Below are positions 35,137 through 43,339 of a stretch of DNA of 64,000 bases, one piece after another. The notes beneath the pieces were generated by a model, which had not been told where the DNA came from, made no database searches, and worked only from the letters and a program-made list of their open reading frames with translations. The stretch lies in the NCBI GenBank assembly GCA_902761055.1, contig CACWIS010000012.1, positions 46,925 through 110,924 of the forward strand. The letters are read 5' to 3'. Source of the DNA: Oscillospiraceae bacterium. Lineage in GTDB: Bacteria > Bacillota > Clostridia > Oscillospirales > Oscillospiraceae. Both the position numbers and the translations under genes were made by a program. The first letter of the stretch is position 1; each line of letters opens with the position of its first letter.

Positions 35137-36621
35137 TTATTCCTCCAGTTCGCCGCTTTCGCGGTAAAATGTCCCGATCTGTTCCTTCTCGGCGCAGACG
35201 CCGTCGATGCCCTGTATGTACTCCAGCGGATATTTCGGCGCGATGAAGCGCAGATTGCGCCCGCCGTCGTGCCGGATCAGCTTGGTCGAGCCGCCCGCCC
35301 CCATCGCGAGGATGCTGCACAGCTCCTCCATGATGCAGATGTTGTAGAGGTTGACGCAGCCCTCCCGCGTCCAGCCGACGTTCTCGAAGCCGCCGGACAT
35401 GAACTTCTGCCGGTACAGATAGTAGGGCCCGTAGCCCTCGGCGCGCAGCCGCGCGGAGGCGAAGTCGAGCATCTCTCCGACCTCCTCCGCTCCCGGCAGC
35501 GGCGTGCCCTCGGCGAGGATGCGCGAGCCGCGCTTGAGCGAGAGCGTGTGGACGGTGACGTTCTCCGGCGCGAGGGCGAGCACGGTCTCGAGCGTCGCGC
35601 GGAAGCCCTCCGCGCTGTCGCCCGGCAGCCCGGCGATCAGATCCATGTTCACCGCAAAGCCGCCGACCGCGCGCACCGTTTCCAGCGCCGCGACGATGTC
35701 CGCCGCGCTGTGCCTGCGTCCGATCGCCTCGAGCACCGCGTCGGACATGCTCTGCGGGTTGACGCTGACGCGGTCCACGCCGTGGGCGCGCAGCACCGCG
35801 AGCTTTTCGGCCGTGATCGTGTCGGGCCGCCCGGCCTCGACCGTGTATTCGCGGAGCGCGGAGAGCTCGAAGCAGCTCTCCAGCTTCGCGCACACGCGCT
35901 CGAGCTGTTCCGGCGAGAGCGTCGTGGGCGTTCCGCCGCCGAAATAGACCGCGACCGGGCGCAGTCCCAGACGCCGCGCCTGTTCCCCCGTCGCCTCGAT
36001 CTCCCGCAGCAGCGCGTCGAGGAAGGGTTCGATGAGCTTCATGCTCTTTTCCACGGACTGGCTGACGAAGCTGCAGTAGGCGCAGCGCGTCGGGCAGAAC
36101 GGGATGCCGACGTAGAGGCAGACGTCGCGCCCTTCGAGCGAGTCCGCCGCGGCGAGCGTGTGGCGCGCGGCGTCGAGGCAGAGCGCGGCGCGCTCCGGCG
36201 ACACGTCGTAGTCCCGCTCGAGCCGCACGAGCGCCTCGGCTTCGCCGTTGGCGCGGATCAGAGGCAGCAGCACCTTGCCCGGGCGCACGCCGGTCAGCGC
36301 GCCCCAGACGGGGCGGCGCAGCCCGGAGGCGAGCGCGGCGCGGTACATCGCGTTCTTGACGAGCCGCTGGCAGATCCGCTCGGTCGTGATACGGTCGGTC
36401 AGCGCGCTGTTCTTCGCGCGTGCCGTACCGCGAAAGCGTTTGCCGCCGCGCAGGAGCGCGCAGCTCGCCGTCGTGTAAACGGCCGCGCGGTGCAGCGCGA
36501 CCTCCAGCCGCTCGCCCTCCGGCTCTCCCGCCGGGTACTCCGGCCGCTCGCCGGGGAAAAGCGTCAGCAGCATCTGCTCGACCGCGTAGCGATACTCATG
36601 TCCGGAAAGGTAGATCCTCAC
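35137..36621 (-). CDS. hemZ: Coproporphyrinogen dehydrogenase HemZ
   Basis: HemZ is an oxygen-independent coproporphyrinogen oxidase-like radical SAM protein. The cluster motif is YVGIPFCPTRCAYCSF near residue 170 (CxxxCxxC). An AdoMet region PVAVYFGGGTPTTL follows, then the barrel continues with VNPQSMSDAVLEAIGR. The GTG start at 36621 follows GGGAGAGAAAAC and opens with VRIYLSGHEYRY, as in the family. It forms a two-gene unit with the nucleoside kinase (3-base gap). The presence of HemZ fits the cytochrome genes at 45-49 kb that need heme, though the substrate of HemZ is not settled. Confidence 0.85.
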   Translation of the reverse strand: MRIYLSGHEYRYAVEQMLLTLFPGERPEYPAGEPEGERLEVALHRAAVYTTASCALLRGGKRFRGTARAKNSALTDRITTERICQRLVKNAMYRAALASGLRRPVWGALTGVRPGKVLLPLIRANGEAEALVRLERDYDVSPERAALCLDAARHTLAAADSLEGRDVCLYVGIPFCPTRCAYCSFVSQSVEKSMKLIEPFLDALLREIEATGEQARRLGLRPVAVYFGGGTPTTLSPEQLERVCAKLESCFELSALREYTVEAGRPDTITAEKLAVLRAHGVDRVSVNPQSMSDAVLEAIGRRHSAADIVAALETVRAVGGFAVNMDLIAGLPGDSAEGFRATLETVLALAPENVTVHTLSLKRGSRILAEGTPLPGAEEVGEMLDFASARLRAEGYGPYYLYRQKFMSGGFENVGWTREGCVNLYNICIMEELCSILAMGAGGSTKLIRHDGGRNLRFIAPKYPLEYIQGIDGVCAEKEQIGTFYRESGELEE

Positions 36622-36801
36622 GTTTTCTCTCCCGCGGACGCCGCCGTTTCCGTCCCGTTTGTCTCCGGCGGGGGCGGCGCGGCGTCCGGCTGATCCATTA
36701 TAACAGACTGTCCTGTGGAACTCAACGGTTAAAAAACTTGAATCATCGCGTAATTTGAAGCAAAAACATTGAAATTTCTCCGTTTTTTTGAAAAAAAACA
36801 T

Positions 36802-36830
36802 TTGGTTTTTTTCTGAAAATAGTGTATGAT
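36802..36830 (+). promoter_or_regulatory. Promoter of the CarD-like gene
   Basis: TTGGTT (36802-36807), 17 bases, TATGAT (36825-36830). The gene starts at 36865. Confidence 0.6.
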
Positions 36831-36864
36831 TATACTATGAGTAATAGAGTGGGGGAAATATTGG

Positions 36865-37350
36865 ATGTTTTCCGTCGGTGAGAAGATCATATACGGTGAG
36901 AACGGCGTCTGCACCGTGGACGAGATCGGCGCGCTGCCGATGGACGGGCCGGGCGGCAAGGTCTATTACCACCTCCGTCCGCTGGTCGGAAGCGGCACCT
37001 ATTTCACACCCGTCGACTCGAACGCGTATATGCGCCCGGTCATGAGCCGGGAGGAGGCCGAGGCCTTCATCGCCACGATCCCCGGCATCGAGCCGGCGAT
37101 CTGCAGCGATACGCGCTTCAACCACGTCGACGCGTTCTACAAGGAGCTGTTCAAGCTCCACTCCTGTGAGGCGCTGGTCTCGGTGATCAAGGGCCTCTAT
37201 ACCCGCATGGCCGAACGCAAGACCAAGAGCAGCCGCGCCGAGGCCACGATGAAGCGCGCCAAGGACATCCTGCACGGCGAGCTGTCCGTCGCGCTCGGCA
37301 TCGACATCAGCGAGGTCGAGGATTACATCGCCAGGAGCATCGCGGAATAA
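36865..37350 (+). CDS. CarD-family transcription regulator
   Basis: A 161-residue CarD/CdnL-like protein. An N-terminal RNA-polymerase interaction domain (FSVGEKIIYGENGVCTVDEI, VYYHLRPLVGSGTYFTPVD) is followed by a helical C-terminal domain (KTKSSRAEATMKRAKDILHGE) that contacts DNA at the promoter. It is close to the usual 150-165 length. CarD proteins stabilise open complexes at rRNA and other promoters. It stands alone between hemZ and the MATE gene with its own promoter and terminator. Confidence 0.88.
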   Translation: MFSVGEKIIYGENGVCTVDEIGALPMDGPGGKVYYHLRPLVGSGTYFTPVDSNAYMRPVMSREEAEAFIATIPGIEPAICSDTRFNHVDAFYKELFKLHSCEALVSVIKGLYTRMAERKTKSSRAEATMKRAKDILHGELSVALGIDISEVEDYIARSIAE

Positions 37351-37363
37351 CGAACGAAACGAG

Positions 37364-37389
37364 AAAAGCACCCGGAGGGGTGCTTTTTT
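37364..37389 (+). terminator. Terminator of the CarD-like gene
   Basis: AAAAGCACCC-GGAG-GGGTGCTTTT, followed by T-residues. Confidence 0.9.
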
Positions 37390-37453
37390 GTTGCCTCGGC
37401 GCGCCGCCGGTGGTATCATGTGGTGGAACGTCTCGGAAGGGAGGAGCTTGTCT

Positions 37454-38830
37454 GTGCGTGCCGCGCTGAAAAAACGGGATACGGATATGACCGAGGGCGG
37501 CATCGCGCGCCTGCTCATCGCCTTCGCGCTGCCGCTGATGCTCGGCAACATCTTCCAGCAGCTGTACAACATGGTCGACTCGATCATCGTCGGCAACTTC
37601 GTCGGCAAGCAGGCGCTGGCCGCCGTCGGCTGCACGGGTCCGATCGTCAACATGCTCATCGGCATTTTCGGCGGTCTCGCCGGCGGCGCGGGCGTGGTGA
37701 TCTCCCAGTACTACGGCGCGAAGGACGGCGAAAAGCTGCATCGCGCGGTGCAGACCACCGTTGCGCTGACGCTCTCGCTGTGCGCCGCGCTCACGGCGCT
37801 CGGCGTGCTGGCGACGCCCGTCCTGCTGCGCTGGATGGCCACGCCGGACGACGTGATGGGCGAGGCTTCGGAGTATCTGCGCATCTATTTCTGGGGCATC
37901 TCGGGGATGCTGCTGTACAACATCGGCTCGGGCATCCTCCGCGCCGTGGGCGACTCGCGGCGGCCGCTGTATTTCCTGATCTTTTCCGCCACGCTCAACA
38001 CGGCGCTCGACCTGCTCTTCGTGCGCGTTTTTGCCTGGGGGATCGCGGGCGCGGCTTTTGCGACGGTCGTCTCGCAGGCGCTCTCGGCCCTTCTCGTGTT
38101 CATCCTGCTGATCCGCTCGCGCGAGGATTACCGCATCGAGCCCCGCGCGATCGGCTTCGACGGCGCGATCCTGCGCCGCATCTGCGCCATCGGCATCCCC
38201 TCCTCGCTGCAGATGGGGATCACCGCCGTATCGAACGTGTTTGTCCAGTCCTACATCAACCGCTTCGAGAGCTCCTGCATGGCCGGCTGGGCCGCCTACA
38301 ACAAGCTCGACGCCTTCGCCATGCTGCCGCTGATGGGCCTGTCGATGGCCGTGACGACCTTTGTGGGTCAGAACTACGGCGCGCGCAAGCTCGACCGGGC
38401 GGGCAAGGGTCCTCTCTGCGGCCTCGCGATCGGCACGGCCGTGATGATCGTGATCCTCACGCCGATGATGCTCTTCGCTCCGACGCTGGTGCGCCTGTTC
38501 AACGCAGAGGCGGAGGTCATCGCCTTCGGCACGCTGTTCCTGCGGCTGATCTCGCCGTTCTACCTGCTGTGCACGGTCAATCAGATCTATTCCGGCGCGC
38601 TGCGCGGCGTCGGCGATACGAAGGCCACGATGTATATCATGCTCTTCTCCTTCGTCCTCTTCCGCCAGCTCTACCTTTTCACGGCCTACCGGCTCGGCGG
38701 CGGCATCGTGCCCATCGCGCTGGGCTACCCCGCCGGCTGGATCATGTGCAGCGCGGTCATCCTCGTCTACTACTACCGCTTCGCCCGGAAGAAGGCCGTC
38801 CTCCGCGCCGAGCGGGAGGATCGTATTTGA
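37454..38830 (+). CDS. MATE-family multidrug/Na+ antiporter
   Basis: A 458-residue exporter with twelve predicted helices. N-terminal features LLIAFALPLMLGNIFQQLYN and VDSIIVGNFVGKQALAAVG are the MATE signature region of helix 1 and 2. Repeats of this pattern recur in the second half (MAGWAAYNKLDAFAMLPLMG, MAVTTFVGQNYGARKLDR). GTG 37454 is chosen after GGAAGGGAGGAGCTTGTCT. Probably exports drugs or metabolites in exchange for H+ or Na+. No regulator neighbour. Confidence 0.9.
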   Translation: MRAALKKRDTDMTEGGIARLLIAFALPLMLGNIFQQLYNMVDSIIVGNFVGKQALAAVGCTGPIVNMLIGIFGGLAGGAGVVISQYYGAKDGEKLHRAVQTTVALTLSLCAALTALGVLATPVLLRWMATPDDVMGEASEYLRIYFWGISGMLLYNIGSGILRAVGDSRRPLYFLIFSATLNTALDLLFVRVFAWGIAGAAFATVVSQALSALLVFILLIRSREDYRIEPRAIGFDGAILRRICAIGIPSSLQMGITAVSNVFVQSYINRFESSCMAGWAAYNKLDAFAMLPLMGLSMAVTTFVGQNYGARKLDRAGKGPLCGLAIGTAVMIVILTPMMLFAPTLVRLFNAEAEVIAFGTLFLRLISPFYLLCTVNQIYSGALRGVGDTKATMYIMLFSFVLFRQLYLFTAYRLGGGIVPIALGYPAGWIMCSAVILVYYYRFARKKAVLRAEREDRI

Positions 38831-38854
38831 TATCCGCCTCCCGGCGAGAGGGAT

Positions 38855-38889
38855 AAAAGAGGTCTGCGGCTTTGCCGCAGACCTCTTTT
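38855..38889. terminator. Bidirectional terminator
   Basis: AAAAGAGGTCTGCGGC (38855-38870) pairs with GCCGCAGACCTCTTTT (38874-38889). It overlaps the stop of the converging gene. Confidence 0.9.
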
Positions 38890-40030
38890 ATTTCAGCGAA
38901 TCCTCGTAATAGTAATTGACCAGCAGATCGACGCAGGCGCCGTAGCTCCTGAGCCCGAGCGTCTGGTCGTAGCTGTACAGGAAGCCCTCGTAGACCGTGT
39001 TGGAGGCCTTCCGCACGGGCGTTTCGAACTGCCGCCAGTAGGCGCCGCGCAGAACGAGGTCCCGTTTCACGTTCTCGTCGAGGCCGTCGCAGATCTTCTC
39101 CCAGGCCTCGCCGTCGGCGCGTGCGAGCGCGTTGCCGAGGTGCGTACAGGCCAGCAGCGCGGCGCTGTACACATAGTCGGGATCGCCGTAATCGAGGCAG
39201 GCGAGCACGGCGGTGAAGTTGGCCTCCTGCTCCTTGGCCACGCCGCGCTGATGCGACAGCTCGTGCGCGACCGTGGCCGCCAGATCGCAGGCCGGCGCGT
39301 CGAGGTTGACGTTCGCTTCCGCCGTGAAGGGGAAGAAAAAGCCCGTGAAGTCGAGATAGCTCATGATGCGCGAGCATACGACGCCCTTGGCGGCGAGCGG
39401 CGGCCCGGCAAGACAGGGCCAGTCCCTTTCCGTCTTTTGGAAGACCTCGGGCGAGCGGCGCAGGATCTCCGCGCGGTCCGAGCGGCAGAAGCCTCTCTCG
39501 TCCCGCGGCACCCTGTCCGCGTATTCGCCTGCCATATCCGCGAAGTAGCGCGTCACGCTCTCGAGCTGCTCGACGCTGACCGGCTCGCATCGGAAGCCGC
39601 TTTGGGCGCTGAAGTCGTCGGCGTAATAGTACACGCCCCAGAGCAGGCAGAACAGCGCATAGACCGCGAGCGGCGCGGCGAGCAGCGTCACGAGCGTGCG
39701 GTACAGCCGCCGCAGCCGCTCCCCTCTCCGGATCAGCGCGGCGATCTGGAAGACTATGTAGCCCAGCAGCGCGCAGACCGCGAGCGCGATCAGCAGCTCC
39801 GCGACCGAGAAGGGCACATGCGCGTTGAGCTGCCCGAGCGCGCGGTGCAGCGGCCGCACCGCCTTTTCCGACAGCAGGACCATCAGCGCGTGGTCGGAGC
39901 GCATCAGCAGATGCAGCGCCACGAGCAGCGCCGAGGCGAGCAGCAGCGCGTGCCTCCGCGGACAGAGCGCAAAGATGGCGGCAAGGCCGCGTTTTTTTGT
40001 CAGCGTCGTTTCCATGCCAAAAGGATACAC
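38888..40030 (-). CDS. DUF3810-like membrane metalloprotein
   Basis: A 380-residue protein with three N-terminal helices (LLLASALLVALHLLM, LLIALAVCALLGYIVF, VTLLAAPLAVYALFCLLWG) and a large outside domain. The HExxH zinc motif is ATVAHELSHQRGVAKEQEAN near residue 257, matching DUF3810, whose members carry HELxHxxG. Start is uncertain: GTG 40030 (with GGGG upstream) or ATG 40015. A surface protease role is inferred from the motif. It lies opposite the arc gene cluster. Confidence 0.7.
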   Translation of the reverse strand: MYPFGMETTLTKKRGLAAIFALCPRRHALLLASALLVALHLLMRSDHALMVLLSEKAVRPLHRALGQLNAHVPFSVAELLIALAVCALLGYIVFQIAALIRRGERLRRLYRTLVTLLAAPLAVYALFCLLWGVYYYADDFSAQSGFRCEPVSVEQLESVTRYFADMAGEYADRVPRDERGFCRSDRAEILRRSPEVFQKTERDWPCLAGPPLAAKGVVCSRIMSYLDFTGFFFPFTAEANVNLDAPACDLAATVAHELSHQRGVAKEQEANFTAVLACLDYGDPDYVYSAALLACTHLGNALARADGEAWEKICDGLDENVKRDLVLRGAYWRQFETPVRKASNTVYEGFLYSYDQTLGLRSYGACVDLLVNYYYEDSLK

Positions 40031-40057
40031 CGTTTCGCCCCGCCGTTCAAGCGGTAA

Positions 40058-40095
40058 AATATGACGCGGGACCCTCCCGGGGAGGATCCCGCGTC
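40058..40095 (-). terminator. Terminator of the arc operon
   Basis: GACGCGGGACCCTCC and GGAGGATCCCGCGTC (about 40063-40094) pair with one mismatch; the minus strand then has ATATTTTACC. Confidence 0.65.
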
Positions 40096-40098
40096 CGT

Positions 40099-41031
40099 TT
40101 ATCGGATGATGCGCGTGCCGCAGCGCCCCTCCAGCGCCTCGGCGGCGCGATCGAGCGAGGTGATGACGGCCGTGCCGCCTCCCGCGCCCACGAAGTCCAT
40201 GCAGGCCTCGATCTTCGGCTGCATGCTGCCCGGGGCGAACTCGCCCGCGGCGAGATAGCGCGCGCAGTCGTCGAGCGTGAGCTCGGCGAGCTCCCGCTGC
40301 TCCGGCCTGCCGTAGTGCAGGCAGACGCGCTCGACGGCCGTGAGGATCACGAGCCGGTCCGCGTGCAGCTCGCGCGCCAGCAGTGCGCAGGCGCGGTCCT
40401 TGTCGACGACCGCCGCGACGCCCTCCAGCCCCTCGTCCCGCTCGACGACGGGGATCCCTCCCCCGCCGACGGTGATGACGACCGCGCCCGCGGCGACGAG
40501 CTTTTCGACCGCGCCGCGCTCGACGATGCGCAGCGGCGTCGGCGAGGGCACGACGCGGCGATAGCCGCGCCCCGCGTCCTCGGCGAAGCGCCAGCCCTTC
40601 TCCCTCGAAATGCGCGCGGCCTCTTCCCGCGTATAAAAGCCGCCCACCGGCTTGGTCGGGTTTTCAAAGCCGGGATCCTTCGGGTCGACGACGACCTGCG
40701 TGACGAGGCAGGCGCAGTCGCGCTCGATCCCGCGCGCCCGCAGCTCGCGCCCCAGCGCCTGCTGCAGGTGATAGCCGATATAGCCCTGCGTCATGGCGCC
40801 GCACTCGCACAGCGGCATGCTCGGCGTGCCGCCGCCGTGCATGGCCGCGTAGTCCGTCGCGAGCTGCAGCATGCCGACCTGCGGGCCGTTGCCGTGCCCG
40901 ATGACGAGCTCGCAGCCCCGCTCGACGAGGTCGGCGAGGGGCTTGGCGGTCCTGCGTACGAGCGCGAGCTGCCGCTCGGGCGTGCCGCCCAGCGCGTTGC
41001 CGCCGAGGGCGACGACGATCCGTTCCGCCAT
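40099..41031 (-). CDS. arcC: Carbamate kinase
   Basis: ArcC makes ATP and carbamate from carbamoyl phosphate, the last step of the arginine deiminase pathway. The 310 residues include IVVALGGNALGG, GCELVIGHGNGPQVGMLQL, the long loop with VVVDPKDPGFENPTKPVG and FYT next, ITVGGGGIPVV and the ADP-region RDEGLEGVAAVVDKD. ATG at 41031 overlaps the arcB stop (TAATG). Last gene of the arc operon. Confidence 0.94.
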   Translation of the reverse strand: MAERIVVALGGNALGGTPERQLALVRRTAKPLADLVERGCELVIGHGNGPQVGMLQLATDYAAMHGGGTPSMPLCECGAMTQGYIGYHLQQALGRELRARGIERDCACLVTQVVVDPKDPGFENPTKPVGGFYTREEAARISREKGWRFAEDAGRGYRRVVPSPTPLRIVERGAVEKLVAAGAVVITVGGGGIPVVERDEGLEGVAAVVDKDRACALLARELHADRLVILTAVERVCLHYGRPEQRELAELTLDDCARYLAAGEFAPGSMQPKIEACMDFVGAGGGTAVITSLDRAAEALEGRCGTRIIR

Positions 41032-42026
41032 TACTGCAGCGTCGCCCACAGCACGGCCTTGATCGTGTGCATGCGGTTCTCCGCCTCGCGGAACTGCCGC
41101 GCCTGCGGTCCGAGGAATACCTCGTCGGTGACCTCCATGGCCTCGAGCCCGTATTTCTCATAGATCTCCTCGCCGACCGTCGTGCCGCGGTCGTGGAAGG
41201 CGGGCAGGCAGTGCAGGAAGATGGCCGTCGGCTTGGCCTTGGCGATCAGCGCGCCGTTGACCTGATAGGGACGCAGCAGCGCGATGCGCCGTTCCCAGAG
41301 CTCGGCCGGCTCGCCCATCGACAGCCAGATATCCGTGTAAAGGATGTCGCAGTCCTTCGCGCCCTGCGCGGGATCGTCGGTGAACTCCAGCTCCGCGCCG
41401 GTCTCCGCGGCGACGGCGCGGCACTTCCCGACAAGCTCCCCGGCGGGCATCAGCTCCTTCGGGCCGCAGGCGCAGTAGCGCAGGCCCAGCTTCGCGCAGA
41501 CGACCATGAGGGAGTTGGCGACGTTGTTGCGCGCGTCGCCGAAAAACGTGAGCTTGCGCCCGCGCAGGTCATGGCCGAACTCCTCGCGCGCGGTCAGCAT
41601 GTCTGCGAGCATCTGCGTGGGGTGGAAATCGTCGGTCAGCCCGTTCCACACCGGCACGCCGGAGTACTTTGCCAGGTCCTCGACCACGCGCTGGCTGTAG
41701 CCGCGGTATTCGATGCCGTCGTAGAGACGGCCGAGCACCTTGGCCGTGTCCGCGAGGGATTCCTTTTTGCCCATCTGCGACGAGCCGGGATCCAGGAAGG
41801 TCACGCCCATGCCGAGATCGCGCGCGGCGACCTCAAAGGAGCAGCGGGTGCGCGTCGAGGTCTTCTCGAAGAGCAGCACGATCTGCTTGCCCTCGAGCCG
41901 TCTGTGCGCGATCCCGGCGCGCTTGAGGTTTTTGAATTCTGCGGCGAGGTCGATCAGGGAATCGATCTCCTCCGGCGAGTAGTCCAGCAGGGTAAGAAAG
42001 CTTCTGCCTCTGATATCCAGTCCCAT
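41031..42026 (-). CDS. arcB: Ornithine carbamoyltransferase
   Basis: Converts citrulline to ornithine and carbamoyl phosphate in the catabolic direction. Motifs: FEKTSTRTRCSFEVAARDLG (carbamoyl-phosphate site), HPTQMLADMLTA, the ornithine site IWLSMGEP (catalytic variant of SMGE), and FLHCLPAFHDRGT. 331 residues. ATG 42026 follows GGAGGACAGCGAAC. Placed between arcA and arcC, so the catabolic (arcB) rather than biosynthetic (argF) role is favoured. Confidence 0.94.
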   Translation of the reverse strand: MGLDIRGRSFLTLLDYSPEEIDSLIDLAAEFKNLKRAGIAHRRLEGKQIVLLFEKTSTRTRCSFEVAARDLGMGVTFLDPGSSQMGKKESLADTAKVLGRLYDGIEYRGYSQRVVEDLAKYSGVPVWNGLTDDFHPTQMLADMLTAREEFGHDLRGRKLTFFGDARNNVANSLMVVCAKLGLRYCACGPKELMPAGELVGKCRAVAAETGAELEFTDDPAQGAKDCDILYTDIWLSMGEPAELWERRIALLRPYQVNGALIAKAKPTAIFLHCLPAFHDRGTTVGEEIYEKYGLEAMEVTDEVFLGPQARQFREAENRMHTIKAVLWATLQ

Positions 42027-42047
42027 GTTCGCTGTCCTCCAAACGGT

Positions 42048-43265
42048 TTATTCTCTGATAAGCGGCATCGACATGCAGCGCGGGCCGCCGCGCCCGCGCG
42101 AAAGCTCGGCCGAAGGCATTTCGATCACGTCGATCCCCCGCTCGCGCAGGATCGCGTTGGTCACGTCGTTGCGCTCGTAGACGACGACCCGGCCCGGGGC
42201 GAGGGCCAGCGTGTTCGAGCCGTCGTTCCACTGCTCGCGCGCCGAGGCGATCATATCCTCGCCGCCGCAGGGGATGAGCTCCACCTTTTCCGTGTGCGTG
42301 TATTTCTCCAGGATCTGTGCGAGCGGCGCGTCGACGTGCTCGATGCGCAGATCCTCCGCGCCCGGTCTGATCTCGTAGACCGTCAGCGGGCCGAGGATGG
42401 CGGGATGAACGAGATACTTGTCCCGGTCCAGCTGCGTGAGCACGGTGTCGAGGTGCATGAAGGCGCGCGCGACCGGGATCGAGAAGGCCAGCACCGTGCG
42501 GATCTCCGCCGTCGGATCGGCGAAGAGCCGGCGGGCGGCGGCCTCGATGCCGTCGGGCGAGCTGCGCTCGGAAATGCCGATGGCGATCGTGTCCGCCGTG
42601 AGGTTGAGCAGGTCCCCTCCCTCGAGCGGGGCGAAGCCGTCTCGCTCGCTGTAGCGCGTGACGCGCCCGGCGAAGTCCGGATGGTATTTCAGGATATAGT
42701 CGGCGTAGATCGTCTCGCGCCGCCGCGTCGGGAAGCGCATGCGGTTGACGAACACGCCGCGCCCGACCGAGGCGAAGGGATCGCGCGTGAAGTAGAGATT
42801 GGGCATCGGGTCGACGATGACGTCGTCGGCCGGGGCGATCAGATCCTGCAGCGAGCAGGCCGAGGCGCCGCCCATCTCCTTGAGGGCGATGCCCTCCATC
42901 GTTTTCTCGACGAGGGCCTTGCCGCTGTAGTTCTCCAGCAGATAGTCGCAGAGCCTGTCCCGCCATTTGCCGGTCTTGATGTTGCCCTCGGCCAGCCACT
43001 GATAGAGGAAGGGCCGCACAAGCTCGGTATGCGCGGCGAGCACCTCGCTCATCAGATCCTCCAGATAGACGACCTCGACGCCGTTTTCCCGCAGGATCGC
43101 CGCGAAGGCGTCGTGCTCGCGCTGCGCGTCCTTCAGATAGGGGATGTCGTCGAAGAGCAGCTCGCCGAGCCGTTTGGGCGTCAGCTTGAGCAGCTCGCGG
43201 CCCGGGCGGTGCAGCAGCACCTTTTTCAGCGGGCCGATCTCACTTTGGACACAGATCCCTTTCAT
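42048..43265 (-). CDS. arcA: Arginine deiminase
   Basis: Hydrolyses arginine to citrulline and ammonia. The 405 residues have NLYFTRDPFASVGRGV, the catalytic segment FAPLEGGDLLNL, HLDTVLTQLD, and the nucleophile Cys in GRGGPRCMSMPL at the C-terminus. ATG 43265 (MKGICVQSEIG) follows CAGGAGAAGAGA. It opens the arcA-arcB-arcC operon, 21 bases before arcB. No ArcD antiporter gene is in the window. Confidence 0.94.
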   Translation of the reverse strand: MKGICVQSEIGPLKKVLLHRPGRELLKLTPKRLGELLFDDIPYLKDAQREHDAFAAILRENGVEVVYLEDLMSEVLAAHTELVRPFLYQWLAEGNIKTGKWRDRLCDYLLENYSGKALVEKTMEGIALKEMGGASACSLQDLIAPADDVIVDPMPNLYFTRDPFASVGRGVFVNRMRFPTRRRETIYADYILKYHPDFAGRVTRYSERDGFAPLEGGDLLNLTADTIAIGISERSSPDGIEAAARRLFADPTAEIRTVLAFSIPVARAFMHLDTVLTQLDRDKYLVHPAILGPLTVYEIRPGAEDLRIEHVDAPLAQILEKYTHTEKVELIPCGGEDMIASAREQWNDGSNTLALAPGRVVVYERNDVTNAILRERGIDVIEMPSAELSRGRGGPRCMSMPLIRE

Positions 43266-43300
43266 TCTCTTCTCCTGTCTGTTGAGCTCGGATACAAAGG

Positions 43301-43333
43301 AAAAGGCGCAGCCCGCGCTGCGCCCTTTTCTTT
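43301..43333 (-). terminator. Terminator between argS and the arc operon
   Basis: GGCGCAGC and GCTGCGCC stem at 43305-43324 with A/T-rich flanks on both sides. Confidence 0.75.
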
Positions 43334-43339
43334 TTCCGC